From: Desulfonatronum thioautotrophicum
GTDB taxonomy: Bacteria; Desulfobacterota; Desulfovibrionia; Desulfovibrionales; Desulfonatronaceae
Reading direction: 5' to 3'
DNA length: 64,000 nt
Assembly (NCBI RefSeq): GCF_000934745.1
Contig: NZ_JYNO01000001.1
Span: 930,001-994,000, forward strand
Positions 52,230 through 61,444 of the stretch are shown here, piece by piece. A program made the translations under genes and the position numbers. The notes beneath the pieces were generated by a model. It saw only the letters and a list, made by a program, of their open reading frames with translations. It was not told the origin of the DNA and searched no databases. Position 1 is the stretch's first letter. Every line of letters starts with the position of its first letter.

Positions 52230-53096
52230 ATGTCTGTTGCACCGCATACCCTGCGTGAAATTCTCGACAAATGCACCCGTTTTTTGAAGGAAAAGCGTGT
52301 TGATTCACCTCGCCTCAGCGCCGAACTTCTTGTGGCGGAGGCGTTGGGTGGAAGCCGGCTTGAGCTTTTTTTAGATCTGGACAAGCCGCTACGTGAACCA
52401 GAGCTGGCCAGGATTCGGCCTCTTCTGGTCCGCCGTGGCAACGGTGAGCCCATGGCCTACATTCTCGGCCGTCGGGAGTTCTATGGGCTTGATTTTCATG
52501 TTTCACCGGAAGTGCTTATTCCACGTCCGGATACCGAACTTGGAGTCGAGCGTGCCCTGACAATGTTCAGCAGGGATGATTGCTTTTTTTTTGCGGATGT
52601 TGGTACAGGAAGCGGTGCCCTGGCAACGACCTTGCTCACCCTCTTCCCGCGTGCCTGCTGTATTGCCTCGGATATCTCTTATAATGCGCTGCTGGTTGCC
52701 CAGGGCAATCTCCATCGGCATCACGTTTTAGAAAGGTGTTTGCTGGTGCAAGGCAATCTCCTTGGACACTTCGGTCCATCTCAACTGGATTTGATTATCG
52801 CCAACCTGCCCTATATCGGTGAGCGGAGCACCGCCAGCTTGAGTCGGGAAGTGCTTGATTTCGAGCCCCATCTTGCCTTGTTTGGCGGGGATGATGGGGA
52901 TGAACTTTTTGTACCGTTTTTGGAAGATGTTCAGCTGGTTGTCGCTCCAGGAGGTGGGCTGCTCATGGAGGTTGATCCGGCCCAAGTGCCACGTGTTTGC
53001 CATTGGCTGAAGTCGTATTCACCCCGTAGAGCGGAGGTTGGCGTGCACAAGGATTTGGGCGGCCATGAGCGGTACATTCAGGCGCGGTTTGCATGA
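52230..53096 (+). CDS. prmC: PrmC, release-factor glutamine N5-methyltransferase
   Basis: 288 residues. The SAM-binding motif FADVGTGSGA is at 121-130 and the N-terminal helical domain has IPRPDTE at 98-103. The catalytic motif reads NLPY at 192-195 instead of the family's NPPY. It methylates the GGQ glutamine of RF1/RF2. ATG 52230 was chosen three bases after the prfA stop; a GTG at 52224 is in frame. No close ribosome site is seen, suggesting coupling to prfA. Confidence 0.92.
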   Translation: MSVAPHTLREILDKCTRFLKEKRVDSPRLSAELLVAEALGGSRLELFLDLDKPLREPELARIRPLLVRRGNGEPMAYILGRREFYGLDFHVSPEVLIPRPDTELGVERALTMFSRDDCFFFADVGTGSGALATTLLTLFPRACCIASDISYNALLVAQGNLHRHHVLERCLLVQGNLLGHFGPSQLDLIIANLPYIGERSTASLSREVLDFEPHLALFGGDDGDELFVPFLEDVQLVVAPGGGLLMEVDPAQVPRVCHWLKSYSPRRAEVGVHKDLGGHERYIQARFA

Positions 53097-53308
53097 GCAG
53101 AGTAATGCACCTCCATGCCCACTGTCTTTGCTCACTGTCTGCCTGCTACGCATGATCTGACCATGACATTGTTGTGTAAAACAAACGAAACTGGTGATAA
53201 AAACAACAGTCGAATTTTTTTTTAAAGAAATAAATGCATTTTTTCAACATGATGGACGATTTCTTGGGGGCGGCATGATCTTTGCTAAATATTTTGTAAG
53301 GAGTCTGC

Positions 53309-54241
53309 ATGATCTGCCAAAAAACAATTAAAAAAACCATCCAGTGCTCAGGTATCGGCCTGCACAAGGGACGCAAGGTTCGGCTCGTTTTACGCCCGGC
53401 AGCCGAAGATACGGGTATTGTTTTTGCCTTGCATGGTGAAGACGGAGTGCGCTTTCACAGGCCTTCAGCGGATGCCGTGGTGGAGACAACCATGGCCACC
53501 ACACTGGGGTTTGGAGGACAGCGTTTGGCCACGGTGGAACATCTTCTGGCCGCTGTCCGGGGATTGGAAATCGACAACCTCTATGTCGAAGTGGAAGGGG
53601 ATGAGGTGCCGATCATGGACGGCAGTTCAGCCTCGTTTATCTTTTTGCTTCGTGCTGCGGGTTTCCGCCGGCAAAACAAGCCCAGGCGGCTCCTGACCCT
53701 GAAGCAGCCCATCGATTTTCAGCAAGACGGCAAGTGGATCAAGGCCCGTCCGTCCAGGCGATTGACCGTGGACTACACGATCAACTTCAACCATCCCATG
53801 GTTGGTATCCAGAAGTTTTACGTGGAATGCAATCCCGAGAGTTTTACCCGGCACGTGGCCAAGGCGCGAACGTTCGGCTTCATGCGTGAGGTGGAGTATC
53901 TGCGTCGGAATGGTCTGGCGCTGGGCGGTTCTCTGGACAATGCAGTGGTTCTGGATGAATACGGCGTCATCAATCCGGAGGGCTTGCGCTATCCGGACGA
54001 ATTCGTACGTCACAAGGTTCTGGATTTTATCGGGGATCTTTTTGTTCTCGGCATGCCTATGACCGGTGACTTCGAAGTCTACTGCTCGGGACATGCCTTG
54101 AACAATGCCTTTGTTCGCTACATCATGGAACATCAGGCGGACTATTTGGAGGTAGATGTCTGCGGGGAAGTTCCTGTTCCTGCTGAGGTTGTTTTGCCGT
54201 CACTGTCCGACGTACCGATCGTCTCCAAAGCCTGGAACTGA
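53309..54241 (+). CDS. lpxC: LpxC, UDP-3-O-acyl-N-acetylglucosamine deacetylase
   Basis: Zinc enzyme of the committed lipid A step, 310 residues. Zinc ligands are His78 (TVEHLLAA), His235 (FVRHKVLD) and Asp239 (DFIGDL); the general base/acid region shows His262 (SGHALNN). GSLDNAVVLD and IMDGSSASF are conserved substrate segments. TAAGGAG lies seven bases before ATG 53309. The 212 bp before it are A/T-rich and probably hold its promoter. This shows a Gram-negative envelope with lipid A. Confidence 0.96.
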   Translation: MICQKTIKKTIQCSGIGLHKGRKVRLVLRPAAEDTGIVFALHGEDGVRFHRPSADAVVETTMATTLGFGGQRLATVEHLLAAVRGLEIDNLYVEVEGDEVPIMDGSSASFIFLLRAAGFRRQNKPRRLLTLKQPIDFQQDGKWIKARPSRRLTVDYTINFNHPMVGIQKFYVECNPESFTRHVAKARTFGFMREVEYLRRNGLALGGSLDNAVVLDEYGVINPEGLRYPDEFVRHKVLDFIGDLFVLGMPMTGDFEVYCSGHALNNAFVRYIMEHQADYLEVDVCGEVPVPAEVVLPSLSDVPIVSKAWN

Positions 54242-54290
54242 CATTATTCCTTTTCCGGATCTTTTTTTCGGACCCCAATAGCGCCGGTCT

Positions 54291-54319
54291 GCCCCGTTCA
54301 TTTTGATCGGGGCTTTTTT
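54291..54319 (+). terminator. Intrinsic terminator after lpxC
   Basis: GCCCCG and CGGGGC pair over an 11-base loop, followed by TTTTTT, about 50 bases after the stop. Confidence 0.85.
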
Positions 54320-54471
54320 ATGAGGTCTCTTCAGGGTACTGTCAGACATGTTGGGACACGTGGTCCATGCTTGACAGCATCCGGGGCAGGTCAGTAACTG
54401 ATTGTTCTTTTGGACCTTGCGATTTCTTACCTGGTCTTGCGTGAAACCTGTCATCGAATAGTATCCGACTT

Positions 54472-54870
54472 ATGCAATCTGATCATTACCAAACTATCTT
54501 CACGCCGGAATGGCTGGAGCAGACTTTTCCGGCGCAGCGAAGCCTGGATTTTTTCGAAGCCCTGTACGGCGATGCCGATGAAGCGGCATTCGACATCAAG
54601 CTGGCCTTTGACCGCGCTGCGTCAGGCAACCTGTATTTTCAGTTTCAACTCGTTCAGCGCCCAGGCAAATGTCTGGCCTGCAATCTGACCTATGGCCTTC
54701 CCAGCGTGTTCACCCGACACCCGGTGATCAATATGAGTGGACTCGTTGCGGACATTGCCTCGGCCATGGATCTGCCCGTTTCCAGGCTCACGTGGAATCT
54801 GGGCCAGACCGATCCGCGTCGCCAGGACCTGCACCTCATCCCGCTGACCATCAGCATCTCCGCGGAATAG
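54472..54870 (+). CDS. Conserved 132-residue protein, function unknown
   Basis: A soluble protein with two notable stretches: QTIFTPEWLEQTFPAQRS at the N-terminus and RPGKCLACNLTYGLP at 63-77. It contains HPVINMSGLV and LHLIPLTISI near the end. I recall a similar family in Desulfovibrio genomes that carries a meaningless pancreas/duodenum-homeobox label; nothing supports such a role. No signal or transmembrane helix. It converges on mtaB with a 20-base overlap. Confidence 0.65.
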   Translation: MQSDHYQTIFTPEWLEQTFPAQRSLDFFEALYGDADEAAFDIKLAFDRAASGNLYFQFQLVQRPGKCLACNLTYGLPSVFTRHPVINMSGLVADIASAMDLPVSRLTWNLGQTDPRRQDLHLIPLTISISAE

Positions 54871-56245
54871 CCGCTGCCTCTCTGTTCCGGTCGTCTCCAT
54901 CGAAGTTTTCCGTGATCATATTATTGATCCGGTCGCATTCCAGTCCCCAGTCCGGTCCCTTTGGTGTCATGCCTACTGGGCGGACTTTGACCAGCTCCCG
55001 GGGCTTAAGCGGGATGTCTGGCTGGTTTAAATCCAGTCTGCACGGGACGTAATATTCACATTTGCCCCGAAACGGAGCGGTTCCTTCCACCACCATGGTC
55101 ACTGACTCGCGCTGGGCCAACGCGCCAAGGAACACGTGGCGTTTGTCTCCGGCCAGAGCACGCAGTGCGCCGGCTCGTTGTCGGCGAACTCCTTCCGGCA
55201 CCTGGTTCATGTAATCTGCTGCCAGGGTTCCGGGGCGAGGCGAAAACGGGAAGACGTGGGCATAGGTCAAGGGCAAAACGGAACAGAATTCCAGAGTTTC
55301 TTGAAAATGGACGTCCTGCTCACCGGGAAAGCCCGTGAGCAGGTCCGTGCCCAAAGCGTAGATACCCAGCTGACGTCCAAGGTCCGTGCAGAAATCCAGG
55401 ATGGCCTCGGCCCGGTAATGGCTGCGCCCCATGCTTTTCAAGACAGCCGGGCTGGCGCTTTGCAGGGAGAGATGCAGGTGCGGGCAAAGCAGGGATGAAC
55501 CGGCGATCACGTCCAGGGCTTTTGCTCCCAGCATGGCCGGGTCAAGTGAACTGAGCCGCAACCGGGCCCGCCCGCGCCACATCGGAGCAAAGATCCGGTC
55601 CAGCTTCTGAACAAGATCCCAGAAGTCAGAACGAGGCCGCAGGTCCTGACCGTAAAGCCGCAGGTTGACGCCGATCAGGCTGATCTCCCTGAATCCCGCG
55701 GCGAGCAGACGCCGGACCTCCTCGATCACCTCCCCGGGCTCCCGGCTGCGTCCCGGTCCTCTGGCCAGAGGCACGATGCAGTAGGTGCAACCATGGGAAC
55801 AACCATCCTGGACCTTGACCTGGGCCCGGGCCCGCTGGAAATCCGAAACCCCGGCCAGCATGTCTCCGTCGGGCTTTGTCTCCGAAGACCGTTCTCTGGC
55901 GGATGACGGCATTAAAACCGCCGGTCCTGCCATAAGTCTGCCGTGATCCTGGGCCCCGACCACATCCACCACTCCCGGAAGACCGCAAAGATCCGGTCCA
56001 AAGGTCTGGGCCGCACAGCCGGTAATGATGATTTCGGCCTCAGGTGCTTCGCGATGCAGGGCCGCAACGGCCTTGCGCAACTCGGCAACGGCCTTGGCAG
56101 TCACGGCGCAGGAATGAATAAGAATCAGCTCGGCTTGGTCAGCCCTGTCGACAGGAACATGGCCCTGGCCTATCCAACGTTCGTGGATGACCTGGGATTC
56201 GTATTGATTGACCTTGCAGCCAAAGGTGGTCAGATGGAAGCGCAT
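54851..56245 (-). CDS. mtaB: MtaB-type tRNA methylthiotransferase (ms2t6A37)
   Basis: 464 residues of the MiaB/MtaB radical SAM family. The N-terminal UPF0004 domain uses Cys10, Cys46 and Cys77; FGCKVNQYES identifies the MtaB rather than MiaB branch. The radical SAM cluster is Cys149, Cys153 and Cys156 (CSHGCTYC). Later ISLIGVNLRLYG and TDLLTGFPGE are conserved. A TRAM-like domain is present at the C-terminus (from about 375). It thiomethylates t6A37 of tRNAs reading ANN. ATG 56245 lacks a good ribosome site. It is the last gene of the gatC-gatA-mnmA-mtaB cluster. Confidence 0.9.
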   Translation of the reverse strand: MRFHLTTFGCKVNQYESQVIHERWIGQGHVPVDRADQAELILIHSCAVTAKAVAELRKAVAALHREAPEAEIIITGCAAQTFGPDLCGLPGVVDVVGAQDHGRLMAGPAVLMPSSARERSSETKPDGDMLAGVSDFQRARAQVKVQDGCSHGCTYCIVPLARGPGRSREPGEVIEEVRRLLAAGFREISLIGVNLRLYGQDLRPRSDFWDLVQKLDRIFAPMWRGRARLRLSSLDPAMLGAKALDVIAGSSLLCPHLHLSLQSASPAVLKSMGRSHYRAEAILDFCTDLGRQLGIYALGTDLLTGFPGEQDVHFQETLEFCSVLPLTYAHVFPFSPRPGTLAADYMNQVPEGVRRQRAGALRALAGDKRHVFLGALAQRESVTMVVEGTAPFRGKCEYYVPCRLDLNQPDIPLKPRELVKVRPVGMTPKGPDWGLECDRINNMITENFDGDDRNREAAAIPRRC

Positions 56246-56275
56246 TGTGTTGATGTTCGGAAAAACAGTTGCGGT

Positions 56276-57325
56276 TCAGGAACAGATCTCCCCGCTTGCC
56301 AAGACTTGACCGGCCAGGGAATAGAGTACGCCGATTTGGCCGGAAGCAGCGGGCTCGCGTGGGGCCGGATAGAACAGGGTAAGGCGGTCGATATCAGGTG
56401 ATGGACATGCACCCGGGGCCAAGGATAGTCGAACCGGTTCTGGACGTTGGCGATAGCGGGTTTGGAGAAGCAGATCCTGGGACCAGGAGCTGGGTGGAAC
56501 GAGGAAATTGACGGACTCCAGGTGGCAAGTCGAGCTGAGGAACAGGGCTCGTTCGCCAACTACCAAGCGGTTGACCTTCGTGTCCTTGCGCAACACGTAG
56601 AGCGGTTCGCTCCAGGCCACATCCAGACCCTTGCGCTGGCCCACGGTGTAGCGCCAAAGGCCCTTGTGCTCTCCAACGACACGCCCGTCTGTCAGGACGA
56701 TGGGGCCGGGTGGAGGCAGATCAGTAATCCGCTGATCCAGAAATTCTCGATAGTCACCCGGAATGAAGCAGACCTCCTGGCTTTCCCCGGGTAGCGGCGG
56801 TGAGAGGCCCAGGCGGTCCAACTCCGACAGCACGTCCTGCTTGTGGATGTCGGCCAAGGGGAAGGTGGCTCTGGCGAGTTGTTCCGGGGTGAGCAGCGAA
56901 AGAAAGTAGCTCTGGTCCTTGGCCGGGTCCGCGCCCCGCCAGAGGGCGGGGCCGTGGTCCGTAAGTGTTAGGCGGGCGTAGTGGCCGGTGGCCAGGGTTT
57001 CCGCGCCCTGTTCGCGTACTGCGTCCAGGAGCAGTCCGAATTTTATCCGGGCATTGCACCACGCGCAGGGGTTGGGCGTGCGGCCCTCCAGATAGTTCTG
57101 GACATAGGGCGCGACAACCAACTCCTCGAACCGGGAGCGCAAGTCCAAGACCTGCAGTGGAACATCCAGTACGCGGCAGTTCTCGCGCAGACCATCCAGA
57201 ACTTTGGGCCGGGAGATATCGGCCAGCTGGGCATGGACCGCAAGGAGGTCACGCTCCTGCCGTCGAAGCAGGGCCAAGGCCATCAGACTGTCCCGGCCTC
57301 CGCTGACGGCAACGGCGACGGTCAC
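56276..57325 (-). CDS. mnmA: MnmA, tRNA-specific 2-thiouridylase
   Basis: Adds sulfur to U34 of tRNA-Lys, Glu and Gln. 349 residues. PP-loop SGGRDS is at 8-13 (most MnmA have SGGVDS), catalytic Cys87 is in GRTPNPCAWCN and Cys186 in ESQEVCFIPGDY, the two cysteines needed for the persulfide mechanism. LWRYTVGQRKGL and the C-terminal beta domain match the family. It begins with GTG at 57325, six bases after the gatA stop. Identity is firm; the PP-loop variant could slightly alter the nucleotide site. Confidence 0.9.
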   Translation of the reverse strand: MTVAVAVSGGRDSLMALALLRRQERDLLAVHAQLADISRPKVLDGLRENCRVLDVPLQVLDLRSRFEELVVAPYVQNYLEGRTPNPCAWCNARIKFGLLLDAVREQGAETLATGHYARLTLTDHGPALWRGADPAKDQSYFLSLLTPEQLARATFPLADIHKQDVLSELDRLGLSPPLPGESQEVCFIPGDYREFLDQRITDLPPPGPIVLTDGRVVGEHKGLWRYTVGQRKGLDVAWSEPLYVLRKDTKVNRLVVGERALFLSSTCHLESVNFLVPPSSWSQDLLLQTRYRQRPEPVRLSLAPGACPSPDIDRLTLFYPAPREPAASGQIGVLYSLAGQVLASGEICS

Positions 57326-57331
57326 GGACGC

Positions 57332-58819
57332 TTACTGAGAAATCCCGGTGGGCAGAGGCAGCCGGGGCAGGTGGTGTTCCAGCACATGGCCGACCTGCAG
57401 AAGCAGGTCTTCACGGAAAGCCGGTCCCAGAATCTGTAAGCCCACCGGCAGACCGCTGCGCTCACCCAAACCCACAGGCAGACTCAGGCCGGGCAAACCG
57501 GCCAGATTCAGGGAGATGGTGAAGATATCGGTGAGGTACATTTGTAGCGGGTCAGCCGTCTTCTCGCCCATGCCGAAGGCTGTTGTGGGCGTGACGGGGC
57601 CGCAGATTACATCGCAGTGCTTGAAGGCTTGGTGGAAATCTTGCTGAATGAGACGGCGAACCTGCGCGGCTTTTTTATAATACGCATCGTAGTAACCCGA
57701 GGAGAGCACATAGGTGCCCAACATGATCCGGCGTTGGACCTCCTCGCCGAAGCCCTTGCTCCGGGAATTGCGGTACATTTCGATGAGGTTGCCGGCCTCC
57801 TTGTCCCGGTACCCGTAACGCACTCCGTCGAAGCGGGCCAGGTTGGAACTGGCTTCGGCCGAGGCGACGATGTAGTATGCGGCAACGGCATACGGAGTAT
57901 GGGGCAAGGATATCGGAACACAGGTCGCCCCCAGCTTTTCAGCAACCGCCATGGATTGTGCGCAGCGTTCAGCCACGTCCAGGTCCAGCCCTTCCTTGCT
58001 CCAGAATTCCTGGGGCATGCCGATACGGAGGCCGGAGAGGTCGGAACGCTGGGCAAGCAGGGCCGGATAGTCCGGAACAGGCTGGTCAGCGCAGGTGGAA
58101 TCCTTGGGATCGTGGCCGGAAATGACCCGCAACAGCAGGGCCGCGTCTTGCACCGTCAGGGTCATGGGACCGATTTGGTCCAGGGAGGAAGCGTAGGCCA
58201 CGAGTCCGTACCGAGAGACCCGGCCGTAGCTGGGTTTGAGTCCGACAATGCCGCAAAAGGCCGCGGGCTGACGGATGGAGCCGCCAGTATCCGTGCCCAG
58301 AGCGGCAAACCCCATGCGTGCGGCCACGGCAGCAGCCGAACCACCGCTGGAGCCGCCGGGAACGGCATCCAGTTTCCATGGATTGGCCGTGGTCTGAAAA
58401 GCGGAATTTTCCGTGGACGAACCCATGGCGAACTCGTCCATGTTGACCTTGCCCAGAATCACGGCTCCGGCATTGCGCAGGCGGGATACAGCCTCGGCGT
58501 CGAAGCAGGGCGTGAAATCGGTCAGCATCCGTGAAGCACAGGTGGTCCGCAATCCCCGGGTGGTCAGCACGTCTTTGATGGTCAGCGGCACGCCCCACAA
58601 GGGTTTGGTGGTCAGGGTCTCCGGGGTGGGGCCGGAGCGATCCATTTCTCGGGCCTGGCTCAAAGCTTGTTCGTCGGCCCGTGTGATAAAGGCCCGGACA
58701 GAGGGTTCAAAAGCGTCCATCCGGTCCAGGCAGGACCGGACCACGTCCTCGACCCGGACTTCTCCAGCGGCCAGGCGACCGCGAATTTCCGTCATGGTGG
58801 GCAAATACGATTCAGACAT
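57332..58819 (-). CDS. gatA: GatA, Asp-tRNA(Asn)/Glu-tRNA(Gln) amidotransferase subunit A
   Basis: 495 residues of the amidase-signature family that releases ammonia from glutamine for tRNA transamidation. The Ser-cisSer-Lys triad is Lys82 (PLTIKDV), Ser157 (GGSSGGS) and Ser181 (GTDTGGSIR), offset by three from the well-known numbering 79/154/178. [15 protein letters not shown] is the usual tRNA-amidotransferase segment. GAAGGA precedes ATG 58819. It follows gatC; gatB is not in the window. Confidence 0.97.
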   Translation of the reverse strand: MSESYLPTMTEIRGRLAAGEVRVEDVVRSCLDRMDAFEPSVRAFITRADEQALSQAREMDRSGPTPETLTTKPLWGVPLTIKDVLTTRGLRTTCASRMLTDFTPCFDAEAVSRLRNAGAVILGKVNMDEFAMGSSTENSAFQTTANPWKLDAVPGGSSGGSAAAVAARMGFAALGTDTGGSIRQPAAFCGIVGLKPSYGRVSRYGLVAYASSLDQIGPMTLTVQDAALLLRVISGHDPKDSTCADQPVPDYPALLAQRSDLSGLRIGMPQEFWSKEGLDLDVAERCAQSMAVAEKLGATCVPISLPHTPYAVAAYYIVASAEASSNLARFDGVRYGYRDKEAGNLIEMYRNSRSKGFGEEVQRRIMLGTYVLSSGYYDAYYKKAAQVRRLIQQDFHQAFKHCDVICGPVTPTTAFGMGEKTADPLQMYLTDIFTISLNLAGLPGLSLPVGLGERSGLPVGLQILGPAFREDLLLQVGHVLEHHLPRLPLPTGISQ

Positions 58820-58890
58820 TGAACGTCCTTCAGTGGGCTATTGTATACGAGGGGAAAGGCATCTGGAGCGAGCCTTTGAAATAAGTCGAT

Positions 58891-59178
58891 TCAACCAACG
58901 ATGCGGGGGACGATGAAGTATTTGCCGTCGGTCTCCGGGGCGTTGTCCAGCAGTTCTTCCCGGCTGTATTCCCTGCGGACTTCGTCATCCCGAAACACTG
59001 TTTCGTGGGTAACGGGGGAATACAGCGGCTCAACCCCGGAGGTATCCAGCTCGTTCAGTTTTTGCATATAGTCAAGAATATCATTGAATTGGTTGGCGAA
59101 CTGCTCTATCTTCTCCTGCGCCGGATTCAACCTGGCCAAGCCGGCTACTTTTGCTGCGTCATCAGTACTGATGCTCAT
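58891..59178 (-). CDS. gatC: GatC, aspartyl/glutamyl-tRNA amidotransferase subunit C
   Basis: 95 residues, the standard size of the small linker subunit that wraps around GatA and GatB. Segments [28 protein letters not shown] and [12 protein letters not shown] are conserved, and the C-terminus has REEL and [23 protein letters not shown] lies six bases before ATG 59178. It directly precedes gatA (72-bp gap). Confidence 0.95.
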   Translation of the reverse strand: MSISTDDAAKVAGLARLNPAQEKIEQFANQFNDILDYMQKLNELDTSGVEPLYSPVTHETVFRDDEVRREYSREELLDNAPETDGKYFIVPRIVG

Positions 59179-59280
59179 AGATCACTCCTTGAAGCCATGT
59201 CACGCATGAATACAATGTTTGGCCACTGGCGACGATGTGTCTGGATACCGGTTGTGTGGGAAAGTCGTGTTCCGTTGAGG

Positions 59281-61248
59281 TCAGCGGGCGTAGCGCTCTC
59301 TGACTCGATCCAGTTGGTTGCGTAAATCCGTGGGTTCGATCCGGTTCAATCCCTGACTTGTGGGCTGGAACAGGAAGAGATCCTGGCGGGCTTGCCCTTT
59401 TTCGTTCCAGGAAAGAGGCGCCATGCTCCAGTCAAAGTCGGTGACTCCCGCCAGATGAATGTTCAGGCTGTCCGGTGTGCTGGTGTATTGGGGTTGGCTG
59501 ATCCGGGGGGCGAAACGGGCAAAGTCATACCCAAGGGCGACCCAGAAATCCGGAGCAAGGCCCTGGGCTTGTGTCGCTTCGGCCAGAGAACGGGCCGCGG
59601 GAGCGGGGTTGTCCGGCCACCAGGCTCCAGGCATCGCGGCCAGACGAAAATACTGCAACTCCGTGTGTCGAGGACGCTGCAGCCAGGACTGGCTCCAGAG
59701 TTCCGTGCCGAGTATCAATAATCGTGGTTCATCGTAATAGAAAAATTGTGGCAGAAGCACTTCGGCGTCACTCAGGCTGTCTGGAAGAAAGACTGCCTGG
59801 AATGGCGGTCTGGGCAGGACAACGCGTTCCTGGCGACCGCGGCGTTGCTGGGCTGGAACGCCAAGCAGCGCCGCCACAGCTTCGCCCCACTCGGCGTGCT
59901 GTTCAGGCGGATAGCTTTGCATGCCGCCGATGTAACCGCCCTTGCGCCGTACTTCTTGAGAGAACAGGCCTTCCATATGTGCCCCAAAGCGGTCCTGGGG
60001 AAAGAGTACAGCCAGATTGTAAATGCCCAACTGGTTCATGGCCAAGTCCGTGAGCGCGTGAACCTGATCCTGAGGCCCTCCGAAGAACCGCCAAGCCTGT
60101 CGGCCTTCAGCAACGGCATCGCCCATGGTAGGCAAAAAGGTGAAAAAACGTCTTTGGGACGTCAAAAGGCTGTTTTCCTGCAATTGTTCCCAGACGTCCC
60201 GTTGGATCGGGCCGCCAATGACGCGGCACTCCGGGGCCAAGGCGGAAATGGCCTCCTGGAGGTCCGTGGCCTGGGAGTTGACAATTTCCAGTCGGACCGG
60301 GAAGCCGTCCGCCTCAAGCACCTTCCGTCCGGCTTCAGCGCCCCGAACCACCTTCCAGCCGGTTTCCGCCAGGGGGCCGTCGAGCGGGAGAACTAGCCCG
60401 ACACAGATACCAGGGGTACCAAACTGTTCCTGCAATGCTCCAAGATCCTCAACAAACGGCTGGGGGTCGGCCCATTGGCCCTGACGGAGCAAACGCTGCA
60501 TGGCCAACCAGGAATCCTGCCATGCATCAGGATGCATCCGGGCTTCCCGGCGCCGCTGTTCCCAGGTGAAGACAACATTGGGAAAGGCGGCGATCTCCGC
60601 TGGGGGAACAGACCCCACAAGTTGTTGAAGCGAGGTGTCTGGAATGTCCCTGGCTATTCGGGCGACGACCCTTTCCAACTCGGCCCTGTCTTGGTCTTCC
60701 GGAGCCGCGGCATAGAGTTCGGCAAAAAGAGACGAGAGGGGGAGATAGTCTTGGCGGTGGCGTAAAATCTCCGAGAGCCGGATGCCGGCGGCAGAGCGCA
60801 GAGGCCAGGAGGATTCGGGTTGACGTAAAATTTGGCGCAGATAGTCCTCGGCCTGGATCTCCTTGCCCTGGCCCAGCAAGGCCAGAACCCGGTATTCATG
60901 CCAGAACCACTCCAGGCGGAGTTTCGGATCCAGCAAGGCCCAGCGGATCAAGGCGTCCTGGGCGCGGGCGTAGTCTTGGGTCTGCAGCGAACTGATGGCC
61001 AAGCGTTCCCAGGCCGTGTTCAACTGACCCGCAGTCAGGAGCTCGGAAACCAAAATGTCGTAGAGCTGGCGGCTTTGCCGGTAGTCCCGGGCCTGCCATG
61101 CCGCGTCCGCCTGCAAAAGCAATCCCTGAACCGTCTCCTCGGTAGGCGGAAGAGGGACTATGGGCAGGCGCTTTTTTTCGACGCACCCGCTGACAAAAGC
61201 GAGCAGGCAGAGAATCAGTATTCCGCGTAGAGCGAGTTGGGAAATCAT
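59281..61248 (-). CDS. LpoA-like lipoprotein with TPR-type N-terminus and periplasmic-binding-protein fold
   Basis: 655 residues. Signal peptide with lipobox VSGC (Cys22), so a lipoprotein. Residues about 35-240 are alpha-helical repeats (DAAWQARDYRQSRQLYD...) and from about 290 a type 1 periplasmic-binding fold starts (CVGLVLPLDGPLAETGWKVVRGAEAGRK), with YNLAVLFPQDRFGAHMEGLF later. The domain order fits LpoA, the outer-membrane activator of PBP1a, but ligand-binding is also possible. ATG 61248 is chosen for the signal peptide and AAGGCGGA site; the longer reading to 61653 is antisense to dnaK's own frame and unsupported. Transcribed after dnaK. Confidence 0.8.
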   Translation of the reverse strand: MISQLALRGILILCLLAFVSGCVEKKRLPIVPLPPTEETVQGLLLQADAAWQARDYRQSRQLYDILVSELLTAGQLNTAWERLAISSLQTQDYARAQDALIRWALLDPKLRLEWFWHEYRVLALLGQGKEIQAEDYLRQILRQPESSWPLRSAAGIRLSEILRHRQDYLPLSSLFAELYAAAPEDQDRAELERVVARIARDIPDTSLQQLVGSVPPAEIAAFPNVVFTWEQRRREARMHPDAWQDSWLAMQRLLRQGQWADPQPFVEDLGALQEQFGTPGICVGLVLPLDGPLAETGWKVVRGAEAGRKVLEADGFPVRLEIVNSQATDLQEAISALAPECRVIGGPIQRDVWEQLQENSLLTSQRRFFTFLPTMGDAVAEGRQAWRFFGGPQDQVHALTDLAMNQLGIYNLAVLFPQDRFGAHMEGLFSQEVRRKGGYIGGMQSYPPEQHAEWGEAVAALLGVPAQQRRGRQERVVLPRPPFQAVFLPDSLSDAEVLLPQFFYYDEPRLLILGTELWSQSWLQRPRHTELQYFRLAAMPGAWWPDNPAPAARSLAEATQAQGLAPDFWVALGYDFARFAPRISQPQYTSTPDSLNIHLAGVTDFDWSMAPLSWNEKGQARQDLFLFQPTSQGLNRIEPTDLRNQLDRVRERYAR

Positions 61249-61356
61249 GCATCCGCCTTGAGCTGGAGACCGGAAGAGAAGTTCACGCCATACACCTTTT
61301 GCCTCTGCTTCATGGAGTCGGTAAGCAAAAGTGCGAGATGGTCCTGGTGTCTGTTG

Positions 61357-61395
61357 AAAAAAAAAGCCTGACCCGCGACAAGGCGAGTCAGGCTT
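61357..61395 (-). terminator. Intrinsic terminator of dnaK
   Basis: On the minus strand AAGCCTGAC pairs with GTCAGGCTT over a short C/G-rich loop, followed by nine Ts. It lies 50 bases after the dnaK stop, so the LpoA-like gene is read on its own or by read-through. Confidence 0.9.
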
Positions 61396-61444
61396 ACGGT
61401 ATAGGGATTGGGCAAAGTGCCTGTCAAGGCAGGGAAAGCGCGAC

